A stretch of DNA of 64,000 nucleotides from Flammeovirgaceae bacterium (GTDB taxonomy: Bacteria > Bacteroidota > Bacteroidia > Cytophagales > Cyclobacteriaceae): positions 124,001-188,000 of the forward strand of contig JADJMA010000008.1 in assembly GCA_016709845.1 (NCBI GenBank), written 5' to 3'. Positions 42,287-52,326 of the stretch are shown one piece after another (positions within the stretch are counted from its first letter, which is position 1; each line of letters starts with the position of its first letter). The translations under genes and the position numbers were made by a program. The notes beneath the pieces are model-generated. The model saw only the letters and a list, made by a program, of their open reading frames with translations. It had not been told where the DNA came from and searched no databases.

Positions 42287-43816
42287 TCAAGCTGTTTTTA
42301 TAGTATGTAAGGCATGGTTAATACGGGTTGCCACTTCCTCCTTTCCTAAAATTTCTATGGTCACCATCAGGTCGGGGCCTGAGGCATTACCGGTAATGGC
42401 AACACGAAGAGCTTGAAGAATTTTGCCAATTCCTATTCCCAATTGTGTGGTTACACTTTCTAATACGGTCTTTGCCGAATCGGCCGTCAGTAAAGCGACT
42501 TTGCTAATCTCCTGACTATACATCGTCAATACTTTTATAGCATCCTCATTCCATTTTTTAGCGATCACCTGTTCATCATACGAAGTAGGCGCATGAAAGA
42601 AAAACTTTCCGTGTTGCCAAAAATCTTGTTTAAACGTTACTCGCTCTTTCATGATGGAGCAAATTTTTAATGCTTTTTCCCTTGAGCATATAATATTTTC
42701 CGGGCTAAGGGAGTCAAACAAATACACGGTAAGTGCCTCATCGGTTTTTGCCTTTAGGTATTGCTGGTTGAACCACTGGGCTTTTTGGATATCGAATTTT
42801 GCGCCTGCTTTTCCGATTCGCTCAAGCGAAAATGCTTCTGCCAATTCATCCATTGAAAATATTTCCTGCGTAGTGCCAGGATTCCAGCCCAGAAATGCCA
42901 GAAAATTAATGAGGGCCTCTGGTAAATAGCCAGCTTCGCGAAAGCCTTTTGCTAACTCATTGTTTTTTGGATCAGTCCAGGTTAACGGAAAAATTGGAAA
43001 TCCCATTTGATCTGCATCACGCTTGCTTAGTTTTCCATTGCCATCGGGTTTTAGAAGAAGCGGTAGATGTGCAAACTTCGGCATGTCATTTTCCCAACCA
43101 AAAAACCGATAAAGCAAAACATGCAGAGGCGCAGAGGGCAACCACTCCTCCCCACGAATGACATGCGAAATTTTCATCAAATAATCATCCACTACGTTAG
43201 CCAGGTGATAGGTGGGCATTCCGTCAGATTTCATGAGCACCTTGTCATCAATCTGAGAAGAATGTACCGTTACCTCACCGCGAATCAAATCATGTAAGCG
43301 AACTTCTTCATCATCGGGTACTTTTAGTCGAACAACATAAGCAACTCCAGTCTCCAGGTTTTTTTTTGTATCGGCATCCGAAAGAGTTAATGAGTTATTC
43401 ATAATCATTCGTGTGCCAGCGCTGTATTGTTGATTCGATGAGCCGGCTGTCTTTAAGCGATTGCGCATTGCTTCCAGTTCTTCTTCCGTATCAAAAGCAT
43501 AGTAGGCATGTCCACTATCCAGTAGTTTTTGAGCATGCTGATTGTAGATCGATTTTCTTTCTGATTGTCGATACGGAGCATGGGGGCCACCCACGGTAAC
43601 ACCTTCATCTATTTTGATTCCGACCCAAGCGAGCGATTGCGTGATATACTCTTCCGGGCCAGGCACATGCCGCGTTTGATCGGTATCTTCAATTCGCAAG
43701 ATCATTGTACCTTTGAGCTGTTTTGCCAATAGATAATTATACAGGGCTGTGCGCACACCACCAATGTGCAAAGCACCGGTTGGACTAGGAGCAAAACGGA
43801 CGCGAACTTCTTTCAT
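42287..43816 (-). CDS. gltX: Glutamyl-tRNA synthetase
   Basis: Charges tRNA-Glu (or also tRNA-Gln in discriminating/non-discriminating forms). 509 residues, class I aminoacyl-tRNA synthetase: HIGH-type motif HIGG at 17-20 in FAPSPTGALHIGGVRT, KMSKS-type motif KLSKRD near 266. IEDTDQTRHVPGPEEYI and MPTYHLANVVDDYLMKISHV are typical landmarks. Frame intact, ATG at 43816. Followed on the same strand by the small basic protein. Confidence 0.98.
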   Translation of the reverse strand: MKEVRVRFAPSPTGALHIGGVRTALYNYLLAKQLKGTMILRIEDTDQTRHVPGPEEYITQSLAWVGIKIDEGVTVGGPHAPYRQSERKSIYNQHAQKLLDSGHAYYAFDTEEELEAMRNRLKTAGSSNQQYSAGTRMIMNNSLTLSDADTKKNLETGVAYVVRLKVPDDEEVRLHDLIRGEVTVHSSQIDDKVLMKSDGMPTYHLANVVDDYLMKISHVIRGEEWLPSAPLHVLLYRFFGWENDMPKFAHLPLLLKPDGNGKLSKRDADQMGFPIFPLTWTDPKNNELAKGFREAGYLPEALINFLAFLGWNPGTTQEIFSMDELAEAFSLERIGKAGAKFDIQKAQWFNQQYLKAKTDEALTVYLFDSLSPENIICSREKALKICSIMKERVTFKQDFWQHGKFFFHAPTSYDEQVIAKKWNEDAIKVLTMYSQEISKVALLTADSAKTVLESVTTQLGIGIGKILQALRVAITGNASGPDLMVTIEILGKEEVATRINHALHTIKTA

Positions 43817-43929
43817 TTTAAATAGTAAAACAGGAGATCAAAGGTATGAAATTCAAAGCTAGTCCTTAACCCACCGGGGTTTTGAACTAAATAGCTTTAA
43901 CTTAAAGAAGTGTAAGAAATATTAGCTTG

Positions 43930-44310
43930 TTACTTTACCGCAATACAGGATATTTCGACATTAACATCTTTTGGCAAGCGGCTTACTTCAACTGTTTCGC
44001 GGGCTGGGGGGTTAGTGGCAAACTTTTTTCCGTACGCTTCATTTACTACCGGAAACTGACCCATATCTTTCAAGAATATGGAGCACTTTACCACATGAGT
44101 AAAATCCATGCCTGCTGCGGTGAGAATTTCGCCCAAGTTTTTGAGAACCAGATTGGTTTCTTCGGTAATATTTTCGGTAAGGATTTTTCCGGTGGCTTTA
44201 TCGATGGCAATCTGACCAGACACAAAGAGCATGGAACCGGTTTTGATAGCCTGGCTATAGGGACCAATAGGCTCAGGCGCGTTGGCGGAATAAATTACTT
44301 CTTTTGACAT
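43930..44310 (-). CDS. ridA: RidA-family enamine/imine deaminase
   Basis: Cytosolic trimer that hydrolyses reactive enamine/imine intermediates such as 2-aminoacrylate. 126 residues. YSANAPEPIGPYSQAIKTG at the N terminus, the invariant Arg in NPPARETVEVSRLP (about 103-116) and ISCIAVK at the end fit the active RidA subgroup. Divergent from the hydroxyacyl-CoA dehydrogenase-like gene, with 65 bp between the start codons. Confidence 0.95.
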   Translation of the reverse strand: MSKEVIYSANAPEPIGPYSQAIKTGSMLFVSGQIAIDKATGKILTENITEETNLVLKNLGEILTAAGMDFTHVVKCSIFLKDMGQFPVVNEAYGKKFATNPPARETVEVSRLPKDVNVEISCIAVK

Positions 44311-44333
44311 AAGCGGGGTGTGTTACTTTTGAT

Positions 44334-44341
44334 CAAATATC
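44334..44341 (+). promoter_or_regulatory. TAnnTTTG promoter element
   Basis: TACTTTTG matches the Bacteroidota -7 consensus 34 bp before the ATG at 44376, in the divergent region with ridA. Confidence 0.35.
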
Positions 44342-44375
44342 GAAAATCAAAAGACCCCATACAATCAAAAGGCAA

Positions 44376-45029
44376 ATGAAAATACTGGTTATTGGTGATG
44401 CGCAGAATAATGGGGAGTGTCAGCAAAAATTTGGGCTACATCATAACTGGCTTTATGCCTCTTCGCAATCCTTGTCACCAGATTTGTTAACAGAAGTAGA
44501 AGTCGTGTTCGATTTTAATCCTAATAAAAAAGCGGTCTTAAATTATCATAAAGATCAACCGGGCCTTATTGTTTTTCTGAATACGGCCTTAACAACATTG
44601 GCGGAATTATTTGATGGTTACGGAAAGGAGGATTCGCTCTTTTTTGGTTTTTGTGGACTTCCATCTTTTTTGAATCGTGACATTATGGAGGTTAGTATTG
44701 TTCACGCGGATGATTTAATTGCGCTTGAAGCAATTTGTTTGAAACTAAACACAAAATTCGAGTGTGTAGCTGATCAAGTGGGGCTGGTTACACCGCGTAT
44801 TATTTGCATGATCATAAACGAAGCATATTTTACTCTAGAAGAAGGAATTGCCACACAATCCGATATCGATCTGGCCATGAAATTAGGAACCAATTATCCT
44901 TACGGACCTTTTGAATGGGCCAAACGAATTGGAATCTTAAATGTATATAAAGTATTGAAGGCAATGTATACATCTACTCGAGACGAAAGATATCTTATTA
45001 GTTCGTTGCTGAAGAGAGAGGCAGGATAG
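44376..45029 (+). CDS. Short 3-hydroxyacyl-CoA dehydrogenase-like protein
   Basis: 217 residues. The C-terminal half is a 3-hydroxyacyl-CoA dehydrogenase C-terminal domain: DQVGLVTPRIICMIINEAYFTL, QSDIDLAMKLGTNYPYGPFEW. The N-terminal half begins like a Rossmann strand (MKILVIGDAQNNGECQQKFG) but lacks the usual GAGxMG loop and is about 100 residues shorter than in a full enzyme (about 290 residues). It may be a non-catalytic or reduced paralogue. The frame is intact, and no missing segment is evident. The stop lies 36 bp before the poly-G block. Confidence 0.75.
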   Translation: MKILVIGDAQNNGECQQKFGLHHNWLYASSQSLSPDLLTEVEVVFDFNPNKKAVLNYHKDQPGLIVFLNTALTTLAELFDGYGKEDSLFFGFCGLPSFLNRDIMEVSIVHADDLIALEAICLKLNTKFECVADQVGLVTPRIICMIINEAYFTLEEGIATQSDIDLAMKLGTNYPYGPFEWAKRIGILNVYKVLKAMYTSTRDERYLISSLLKREAG

Positions 45030-45065
45030 TAATCAAGTTATTCTTTAAAATCGAATGGACATGGT

Positions 45066-45955
<890 letters not shown>

Positions 45956-46080
45956 TCGTGATGGGGGGCCGTAGTTGATTTTGACTGGTTTGTGCTAGCT
46001 ATGGGTCTTTATATCCTTTGGAAAAAAATAGTATTTTAGTTTAACAATAAGAATAGTAACAGATACAAGCGTCATCTGTG

Positions 46081-46088
46081 TATTTTTG
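46081..46088 (+). promoter_or_regulatory. TAnnTTTG promoter element, sulfur island
   Basis: TATTTTTG matches the Bacteroidota -7 consensus 27 bp before the ATG of the first island gene (46116). No clear -33 TTTG partner is visible. Confidence 0.5.
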
Positions 46089-46115
46089 TAATTAATTATT
46101 TATTCTACACTACTT

Positions 46116-46679
46116 ATGATTGAATTACTTCGCCACCCCTGGCCCTGGTATGTTGCCGGAATTATTATTGGGTTGACAGTACCTGCTTTGTTATTGTTAG
46201 GGAACAAGCAACTGGGCATCTCTTCTTCATTGCGCCACCTGTGTGCGGTTTGCCTACCTGCCAACATTGCTTATTTTAAGTATGATTGGAGGAAGGAAAT
46301 CTGGAATTTATTTTTTGTTTTCGGAATTTTGCTTGGAGGAATGATAGCCACTCAATTTCTTAATAATCCGGAAGGGGTAGTAATTTCCGAAAATACGATT
46401 CGTGATTTACAAGCATTACATGTTGAAGTTGATCATAATCTTATGCCTGCCTCTATTTTTAGTTTTGAAAACCTGTTTACTCTTAGGGGCCTCATCTTTT
46501 TTGTTGTTGGTGGTTTTATGGTTGGCTTTGGCACCCGCTATGCAGATGGTTGCACCAGTGGTCACACCATTATGGGTCTTGCCAATCTTCAATGGGCCTC
46601 GTTAGTAGCCAGTTGTTTTTTTATGCTCGGTGGTTTCTTAATGACGCACGCCATTTTTCCGTGGTTAATGAGTTTATAA
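46116..46679 (+). CDS. YeeE/YedE-family sulfur transport half-protein
   Basis: 187 residues, about five transmembrane helices. The family signature GFGTRYADGCTSGHTIMGLANLQ (about residues 142-164) contains the Cys thought to carry the sulfur species in thiosulfate transporters (TsuA type). First of two adjacent half-size genes that together make a full transporter. 18 bp before the second half. Placed at the head of an island with TsdA-like and SoxB enzymes, it likely imports thiosulfate or a related sulfur anion, as inferred from context. Confidence 0.88.
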   Translation: MIELLRHPWPWYVAGIIIGLTVPALLLLGNKQLGISSSLRHLCAVCLPANIAYFKYDWRKEIWNLFFVFGILLGGMIATQFLNNPEGVVISENTIRDLQALHVEVDHNLMPASIFSFENLFTLRGLIFFVVGGFMVGFGTRYADGCTSGHTIMGLANLQWASLVASCFFMLGGFLMTHAIFPWLMSL

Positions 46680-46697
46680 CTTTTAAAGAGAGAGCTT

Positions 46698-47204
46698 ATG
46701 GAAAAAACTAAAGATAAATTTGTGGATGCATCTGCCATAATCCATCCCACGCAAAGTAAAGCGCCAGAAGATCAACGAACAGAGGTGACACTTTTTTCAA
46801 ATCTTAAATATCTTGTAATCGGGATGATGTTCGGGATTGTTTTTGTGAAAGCGGAAATTATCTCCTGGTATCGCATTCAGGAAATGTTCAGGCTACAATC
46901 TTTTTATATGTATGGAGTAATAGGAACAGCAGTTATTGTGGGAATAATCTCAGTTTGGATGATTAAGCGCTTCCGAATAAAAACAATTCGGGGTGAGCGC
47001 GTTGTTTTTATTGGTAAACAATTTCAATGGGGCAATGTAATGGGAGGAACTATTTTTGGATTGGGGTGGGCAATTACCGGTGCATGCCCCGGACCACTCT
47101 TTGCCCAAATAGGTAGCGGATTTTTTGTAGTACTTGTTACGTTGCTAAGTGCCGTAGCTGGTGCCTGGGTTTATGGATTATTGCAAAAGCGCTTGCCACA
47201 CTAA
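46698..47204 (+). CDS. YeeE/YedE (DUF6691-like) second half-protein
   Basis: 168 residues, about four transmembrane helices. The C-terminal signature GGTIFGLGWAITGACPGPLF (about residues 116-135) gives the second conserved Cys of the YeeE/YedE transport fold. A 30-residue cytoplasmic N terminus precedes it. Adjacent to the first half; the pair is a common arrangement in Bacteroidota and Proteobacteria, where it often neighbours rhodanese or sulfur-oxidation genes. Confidence 0.87.
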   Translation: MEKTKDKFVDASAIIHPTQSKAPEDQRTEVTLFSNLKYLVIGMMFGIVFVKAEIISWYRIQEMFRLQSFYMYGVIGTAVIVGIISVWMIKRFRIKTIRGERVVFIGKQFQWGNVMGGTIFGLGWAITGACPGPLFAQIGSGFFVVLVTLLSAVAGAWVYGLLQKRLPH

Positions 47205-47252
47205 TTTTGTTAAGACTCGCAGGTGTAGGATAACACTGCGTACTTAAGTTAT

Positions 47253-48287
47253 ATGGAAACCAACTCAAAACACAATAGAACACAGAATCGTTTAATTGGA
47301 GGAATTCTGATTATTATGGGGATTGTTTTAGTATCAACCTTGATTCTTGGCCCCACCCAAATTACAACCTGGTTTACATCATCAAAAGATGTGTCAATTA
47401 GCCCGAAAGCACTTGAAGAATTATGGAAACCACCAACCTTAAGCCAGCTTCCAGCTGGAGAAGCGGGTAAACTAATTACCTATGGTCGCGAGCTGATAGT
47501 TAATACTTCCGCCTACTTGGGTCCTAAGGGCTCTGTCCAGCATATCAGTAATGGAATGAATTGTCAGAATTGTCATCTTGATGCGGGCACGAAGCCATTC
47601 GGAAATAATTATAGCGCAGTGACTTCTACCTATCCTAAATATCGGGCAAGATCTGGCGTTCAGGAAACTATTGAGAAGCGAGTGAACGATTGTTTTGAGC
47701 GAAGTTTGAATGGTAAAGCTTTAGACGAAGAAAGTTATGAGATGAAGGCCATTGTTGCTTATGTAAAATGGTTGGGGAGTAATGTGCCGAGAGGAACTTC
47801 CCCGCAGGGTGCTGGGCTTGTAGAAATTCCATTTCTCGATCGTGAGGCAAGTAGCAAAAATGGGGAATTAGTATATGAGGAAAAATGTGCCGTATGCCAT
47901 GGGAAGAATGGTGAGGGCATTATGTTAGCAGACAGCACGGCTTATCAATATCCACCCGTGTGGGGTAACAACAGCTATAATGTAGGCGCAGGGCTCTATC
48001 GTTTGTCGCGATTTGCCGGCTACGTAAAAGCCAACATGCCGTTTGGTGCTACATACAACCGACCTCAAATAACCGATGAAGAAGCCTGGGATGTGGCCGC
48101 CTATGTTAATTCATTACCAAGACCGCAAAAAGATTTACATTCAGATTGGCCTGATATTTCTAAAAAACCAATTGATCATCCTTTTGGTCCCTACACAGAT
48201 GATTTTGATGAAACACAGCATAAGCTTGGCCCATTTAAGCCGATCGAAAAAAAACAAAAGTTGAGCGCAAAAAGTAAATGGCAATAG
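47253..48287 (+). CDS. Membrane-anchored dihaem cytochrome c, TsdA-like
   Basis: 344 residues. N-terminal anchor LIGGILIIMGIVLVSTLIL (residues 15-33), then two haem-binding CxxCH motifs: CQNCHLDAG (near 104) and CAVCHGKNG (near 213). The phrase PKYRARSGVQETIEKRVNDCFERS contains the Cys in NDCFERS that ligates haem 1 in thiosulfate dehydrogenases (TsdA), a rare His/Cys ligation. This favours oxidation of thiosulfate to tetrathionate or the reverse, at the outer face of the inner membrane. 48 bp after the transporter half. Confidence 0.85.
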   Translation: METNSKHNRTQNRLIGGILIIMGIVLVSTLILGPTQITTWFTSSKDVSISPKALEELWKPPTLSQLPAGEAGKLITYGRELIVNTSAYLGPKGSVQHISNGMNCQNCHLDAGTKPFGNNYSAVTSTYPKYRARSGVQETIEKRVNDCFERSLNGKALDEESYEMKAIVAYVKWLGSNVPRGTSPQGAGLVEIPFLDREASSKNGELVYEEKCAVCHGKNGEGIMLADSTAYQYPPVWGNNSYNVGAGLYRLSRFAGYVKANMPFGATYNRPQITDEEAWDVAAYVNSLPRPQKDLHSDWPDISKKPIDHPFGPYTDDFDETQHKLGPFKPIEKKQKLSAKSKWQ

Positions 48288-48371
48288 GGCTGTATACTTA
48301 AGTTCATTAAAATGGTTTCTTCTGCGATAACTTGTCAAATAATTTTGATAGAGCTTTCTTCGTGCATTTAA

Positions 48372-48743
48372 TTGAAAAGCACTTATTTGTACTGCTAGGG
48401 TCAACTTTTTGCTCAGGCACAAACTGTAAAAAAGCTAGATCCTCAGAGTTTTGAAAAAAAATACCTCAAGCTGAATAACTCAGTGATTGTAAATGTGCGC
48501 ACGCAGAGTGAGTACAATCAAGGCCACTTGCACAATGCTATTTTGATTGATTACAACAGTAGCGATTTCAAATCTCGTTTAAGTAAACTAGACAAAACAA
48601 AAGCGGTATTTGTATATTGTGCTGCGGGCAGTCGTAGCCATGCAGCGGTAAATGTCCTTGCGGGGATGGGCTTTAATGAAATTTATGATTTGCAAGGAGG
48701 ATTATCAGCCTGGCAACAGGCAAAAAAACCTATAACAAAATGA
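48372..48743 (+). CDS. Exported single-domain rhodanese (start region frameshifted)
   Basis: The clear rhodanese core starts at 48483 (IVNVRTQSEYNQGHLHNAIL) with the active-site loop VYCAAGSRSH (Cys near residue 80 after correction). The in-frame sequence upstream reads AQTVKKLDPQSFEKKYLKLNN, and a shifted frame from TTG at 48372 reads KHLFVLLGSTF, so two missing bases in homopolymers near 48377 and 48411 would give a complete signal peptide ending in AQAQ. Periplasmic sulfurtransferase, stop overlapping the next gene by four bases. Confidence 0.7.
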
Positions 48744-49252
48744 GTAAGCTGTTCATGATATTATCTGCAGCAATGTTTTCATCATTTTTTGCCAACGCCC
48801 AGGTAATTAGTTCAGCTTACAATCTGACCCTAAAAACTTTATTATCTCACACGGTGCCCGAAGTCCCGGTAGTGCAGTCAAAAGAATTGAAAGGAGTTTT
48901 GTTACTCGATGCGCGTGAATCCAAAGAGTATACCGTTAGTCATATAGCGGGTGCAAAATTTGTTGGTTATGATCAGTTCAATATGAATGAATTAACGGCT
49001 ATCGAACCAAACCAAAAAATTGTGGTTTATTGTTCGGTAGGGTATCGCAGCGAAAAAGTTGCCGAGAAAATAATAGCCGCTGGATTTAAAGATGTATCTA
49101 ATTTATATGGTGGAATTTTTGAGTGGATAAATCAAGATAACCCGGTAGTAGATAGCCTGGGAAGGGCTACAACAAATATCCATGCCTATAGTAAAACCTG
49201 GGGCGTGTGGTTGACTAAAGGAAATAAAGTATACGATTCAAGAATAGATTAA
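48740..49252 (+). CDS. Exported rhodanese-domain protein
   Basis: 170 residues. Signal peptide ending near FFANAQV, then a rhodanese domain: LLLDARESKEYTVSHIAGAKF, active-site Cys in VYCSVGYRSEKVAEKI (about residue 96), YGGIFEWINQDNPVVDS. Starts within the stop of the previous rhodanese (ATGA-type overlap), showing close coupling. The two in tandem would move sulfane sulfur in the periplasm. Confidence 0.9.
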   Translation: MSKLFMILSAAMFSSFFANAQVISSAYNLTLKTLLSHTVPEVPVVQSKELKGVLLLDARESKEYTVSHIAGAKFVGYDQFNMNELTAIEPNQKIVVYCSVGYRSEKVAEKIIAAGFKDVSNLYGGIFEWINQDNPVVDSLGRATTNIHAYSKTWGVWLTKGNKVYDSRID

Positions 49253-49253
49253 C

Positions 49254-50120
49254 ATGATGGAGCATTACTGGAAGGTGATTATTGATTCCTATACCGGCTA
49301 TTGGAACTACCTGGTAAATGAAATAGCCTACCCGGGTTGGCACAATTACTTCTGGTGGCTAGTTGGGCTTTCGGTTGCAGTTTGGCTTTTGGAAATAATC
49401 GTTCCCTGGCGGAAGGGACAATCTATCTTTCGTAAAGATTTTTGGCTTGACGCCTTTTATATGTTTTTCAATTTCTTTTTGTTTTCGGTGATTGGTTACA
49501 ATGCGATATCAAATGTTGCAGTTTCTGCCTTTAACGATTTTCTAGCTTTGTTTGGAATTGAGAATTTGGTTGCCATCCAAATTCAAAGTTGGCCCGGCTG
49601 GGCAAAGCTTTTGCTCATGTTTGTACTCGCTGATTTCATTCAATGGAATGTGCATAGATTGTTGCATCGCATTCCCTGGATGTGGGAATTTCATAAAGTA
49701 CACCACTCGGTGGAAGAAATGGGTTTTGCTGCTCACCTGCGGTTCCACTGGATGGAAACGATTATTTATAAATCAATTCAGTACATTCCATTGGCGATGA
49801 TTGGTTTTGGGTTGCAGGATTTTTTTATTGTGCACATTATATCCGTAGCTATTGGACACTTGAATCACTCTAATCTTTACATCACCTATGGGCCATTAAA
49901 ATATTTTCTAAACAATCCGGCTATGCATATCTGGCATCATGCCAAAGTGCTCCCCAATAAGTATGGAGTAAATTATGGTATCAGCCTTAGTCTGTGGGAT
50001 TATCTTTTTAAAACTGCCTATATTCCTAAAAACGGAAGAGATGAGGCACTCGGGTTTGCTGGTGATGATCAATTTCCTAAGACTTTTTTAAAGCAAGTTA
50101 TTTATCCATTTAAGAAATAA
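49254..50120 (+). CDS. Fatty acid hydroxylase / sterol desaturase family membrane protein
   Basis: 288 residues, several transmembrane helices. Eight-histidine di-iron pattern of the superfamily: HRLLHRIPWMWEFHKVHHSVEEM (with HxxxH and HxxHH), HLNHSNLYITYG and MHIWHHAK. Integral membrane oxygenase or hydroxylase of a lipid. It sits between a rhodanese and soxB, 1 bp after the rhodanese stop and 3 bp before soxB, in an apparent operon. A lipid role in sulfur oxidation is not established; the substrate is unknown. Confidence 0.88.
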   Translation: MMEHYWKVIIDSYTGYWNYLVNEIAYPGWHNYFWWLVGLSVAVWLLEIIVPWRKGQSIFRKDFWLDAFYMFFNFFLFSVIGYNAISNVAVSAFNDFLALFGIENLVAIQIQSWPGWAKLLLMFVLADFIQWNVHRLLHRIPWMWEFHKVHHSVEEMGFAAHLRFHWMETIIYKSIQYIPLAMIGFGLQDFFIVHIISVAIGHLNHSNLYITYGPLKYFLNNPAMHIWHHAKVLPNKYGVNYGISLSLWDYLFKTAYIPKNGRDEALGFAGDDQFPKTFLKQVIYPFKK

Positions 50121-50123
50121 TTC

Positions 50124-51932
50124 ATGGACAATCATAAAAAAACATGTAGCTGCTCTTCTTGTATCGATAAAGCAATCACCAGGCAAGAGCTGGACTTGCA
50201 CATTTCTGTTTCGGAGAATAGCCGCAGAGAGTTTTTAAAGAAGGCTACCGGTATGGGTATGGTATTGGGCGCAGGAGCAGGATTAATTTCTCCACTCGCG
50301 GCCTCAGCATTTAATAATGAAGATTCGCTTGGCTTAAGCAAAGAAATGGCCAAGTCTAGCGCAGTAAAATCTGGAAAGGCAAATCGGATTACCTTATTAC
50401 AAACAGCCGATATCCATTCACAATTATTAACCCACGATGAATTTTTTATTGAGCAAGGCAAACCGGTTTATAAAAAGCGGGGCGGCTATGCTACCTTAAA
50501 AACCATGATTAACGAATTGAGAAATGAAAATCCGACCAATACGCTCGTGCTTGATGGTGGCGATTGTTTTCAAGGTGGTGGAGTAGCCGCACTGACTGAA
50601 GGAAAAGCGATTGTTCCATTGATGAATAACATTGGTTATGATTTAATGCTACCGGGGAATTGGGAAGTGGTATATGGTAAGGAGATCATGATGCAGGATA
50701 TGTTTGCCTACAACGGCCCCAAAGTTTGCGCAAACATGTTTCATAAAACAAATGATGGAGTAATTGGAGATCTTATTTTTCCACCTTATTATATTAAATA
50801 TATAGCAGGAATTAAAATAGGATTTATCGGGTACAACGATCCGCTCACGCCCAAGCGGCAGTCGCCCGCCTATAGCGATGGCATTGAGTTTACACTGCCC
50901 GAGTTGAATATTACCAAATACATAAAGTTGTTACGCGAGTATGAGCAGTGTGCCATGGTATTTCTGGTTACGCATATGGGTTTGGCACAACAAGTAGGGT
51001 TAGCCAATAGCGACTTAGCATTGGGAGTTGATTATATTCTTGGGGCTGACACGCACGAACGGGTACGCACGCCCATTGAAGGAAAAAATGCAAAAGTGAC
51101 TGAGCCGGGTGCTTTCGGTTCGTTTCTAGCTAAGTTAGATATTGTTGTAGAGGATGGTGTGGTTAAAGATCAGTCGTATCAGCTGCTTGATGTAGATCCG
51201 GATCGGTACAAAGAAGATGATGAGATGAAGTCGTTGGTAGCCAAAGCCCTCGAACCATTCCGTAAAGATTTGGATCGTGTTATTGGTAAAACAAAAACTC
51301 CGTTGGTGCGCTATTACGTGATCGAAACACCTATGGATAATTTTATTACCGATGCGATCATGTGGAAGTTTAAACCAGACATAGCCTTGAGCAACGGCTT
51401 TCGGTTTTGTCCACCCTTAGTGCCGGATCCAAAAACCGGAGTAGCAGATATTACAATGGATTTTTTATGGAGCATGTTGCCGGTGGATAGCGAAGCTAAA
51501 CGGGGTGTGATAACCGGCCAGCAACTTTGGGATTGGATGGAACGTGAATTACAAAATGCTTTTGCCAAAGATCCAGCCAAACGATTTGGTGGTTGGGTAG
51601 TTCGCTTTAGCGGGATGGAGATAAACTTTACCATTGGCAAGGAGCTGGGAGAGCGGGTAAACTTTATTAAGGTTAAAGGGAAACCGGTCGACCTCAAAAA
51701 GAATTATACGTTTATTGCCTGCGAACGAGAAGGCGACCCGGACACTACGATTTGCCGGGTGAATGGAGTTGCCCAACCTACTCGATTGGGCTTTACACTC
51801 CATAAAGTTGTTGAAGAATACCTGGCAGCTGTATCTCCCATAGCTCCAAAACTGGAAGGTCGCGCAACCGCAACGGATGCGCCCAATACATTACTTACTC
51901 AGTTAATGGGCGTTGGGTATGAATTCAGGTAG
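50124..51932 (+). CDS. soxB: SoxB-like thiosulfohydrolase
   Basis: 602 residues, metallophosphatase/5'-nucleotidase fold. A twin-arginine signal SRREFLKKATGMGMVLGAG starts near residue 33, behind an unusual CxCxxC-bearing N terminus (TCSCSSC). Metal-binding landmarks: TADIHSQL, LDGGDCFQGGG, GNWEVVYG, VTHMGLAQ and GADTHERVRTP. The GNWE motif (not GNHE) and ADTHER are characteristic of SoxB, which hydrolyses sulfate from SoxY-bound sulfur intermediates in the periplasm using two Mn ions. No SoxYZ or SoxXA genes are in this window. Frame intact. Confidence 0.88.
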   Translation: MDNHKKTCSCSSCIDKAITRQELDLHISVSENSRREFLKKATGMGMVLGAGAGLISPLAASAFNNEDSLGLSKEMAKSSAVKSGKANRITLLQTADIHSQLLTHDEFFIEQGKPVYKKRGGYATLKTMINELRNENPTNTLVLDGGDCFQGGGVAALTEGKAIVPLMNNIGYDLMLPGNWEVVYGKEIMMQDMFAYNGPKVCANMFHKTNDGVIGDLIFPPYYIKYIAGIKIGFIGYNDPLTPKRQSPAYSDGIEFTLPELNITKYIKLLREYEQCAMVFLVTHMGLAQQVGLANSDLALGVDYILGADTHERVRTPIEGKNAKVTEPGAFGSFLAKLDIVVEDGVVKDQSYQLLDVDPDRYKEDDEMKSLVAKALEPFRKDLDRVIGKTKTPLVRYYVIETPMDNFITDAIMWKFKPDIALSNGFRFCPPLVPDPKTGVADITMDFLWSMLPVDSEAKRGVITGQQLWDWMERELQNAFAKDPAKRFGGWVVRFSGMEINFTIGKELGERVNFIKVKGKPVDLKKNYTFIACEREGDPDTTICRVNGVAQPTRLGFTLHKVVEEYLAAVSPIAPKLEGRATATDAPNTLLTQLMGVGYEFR

Positions 51933-51948
51933 TAAGATGCTTAATGGG

Positions 51949-52326
51949 CTATTCCTTAACAGGAATAGGTGTACCCAATAATTGTTCGTCTATTACTTTC
52001 TTAAACATGCTTTTAGAAAGTGCTCCTGGCTGCATCATGGGCTTACCTTCCATGGGGATGAAGAGAAAAGTAGGGATACTCCGGATGCCAAATGCTGCGG
52101 CAAGCTCTTGTTCTTTTTCCGTATCCACTTTATAGATAATCAACTTGTCTTCATATTCTTTGGCAAGTTCTTCTAAAATAGGAGCCACCATTTTGCAGGG
52201 ACCACACCAATCTGCATAGAAATCTATGATAGCTGGCAAGGAGCCTTGGTAGTTCCATTCGGTCTGTGTTGTATAATCTAATACCTCTTTTTTGAAGCCT
52301 TCTGTAGTAAGTATTTGCGTTGTCAT
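51949..52326 (-). CDS. Thioredoxin
   Basis: 125 residues, cytosolic (no signal peptide). Active-site motif WCGPCKM near residue 40, IDFYADWCGPCK, cis-Pro in IRSIPTF. Convergent with soxB (17 bp between stops) and divergent from the MBL/rhodanese gene; likely supplies reducing power, possibly for the sulfur enzymes, by context only. Confidence 0.93.
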   Translation of the reverse strand: MTTQILTTEGFKKEVLDYTTQTEWNYQGSLPAIIDFYADWCGPCKMVAPILEELAKEYEDKLIIYKVDTEKEQELAAAFGIRSIPTFLFIPMEGKPMMQPGALSKSMFKKVIDEQLLGTPIPVKE

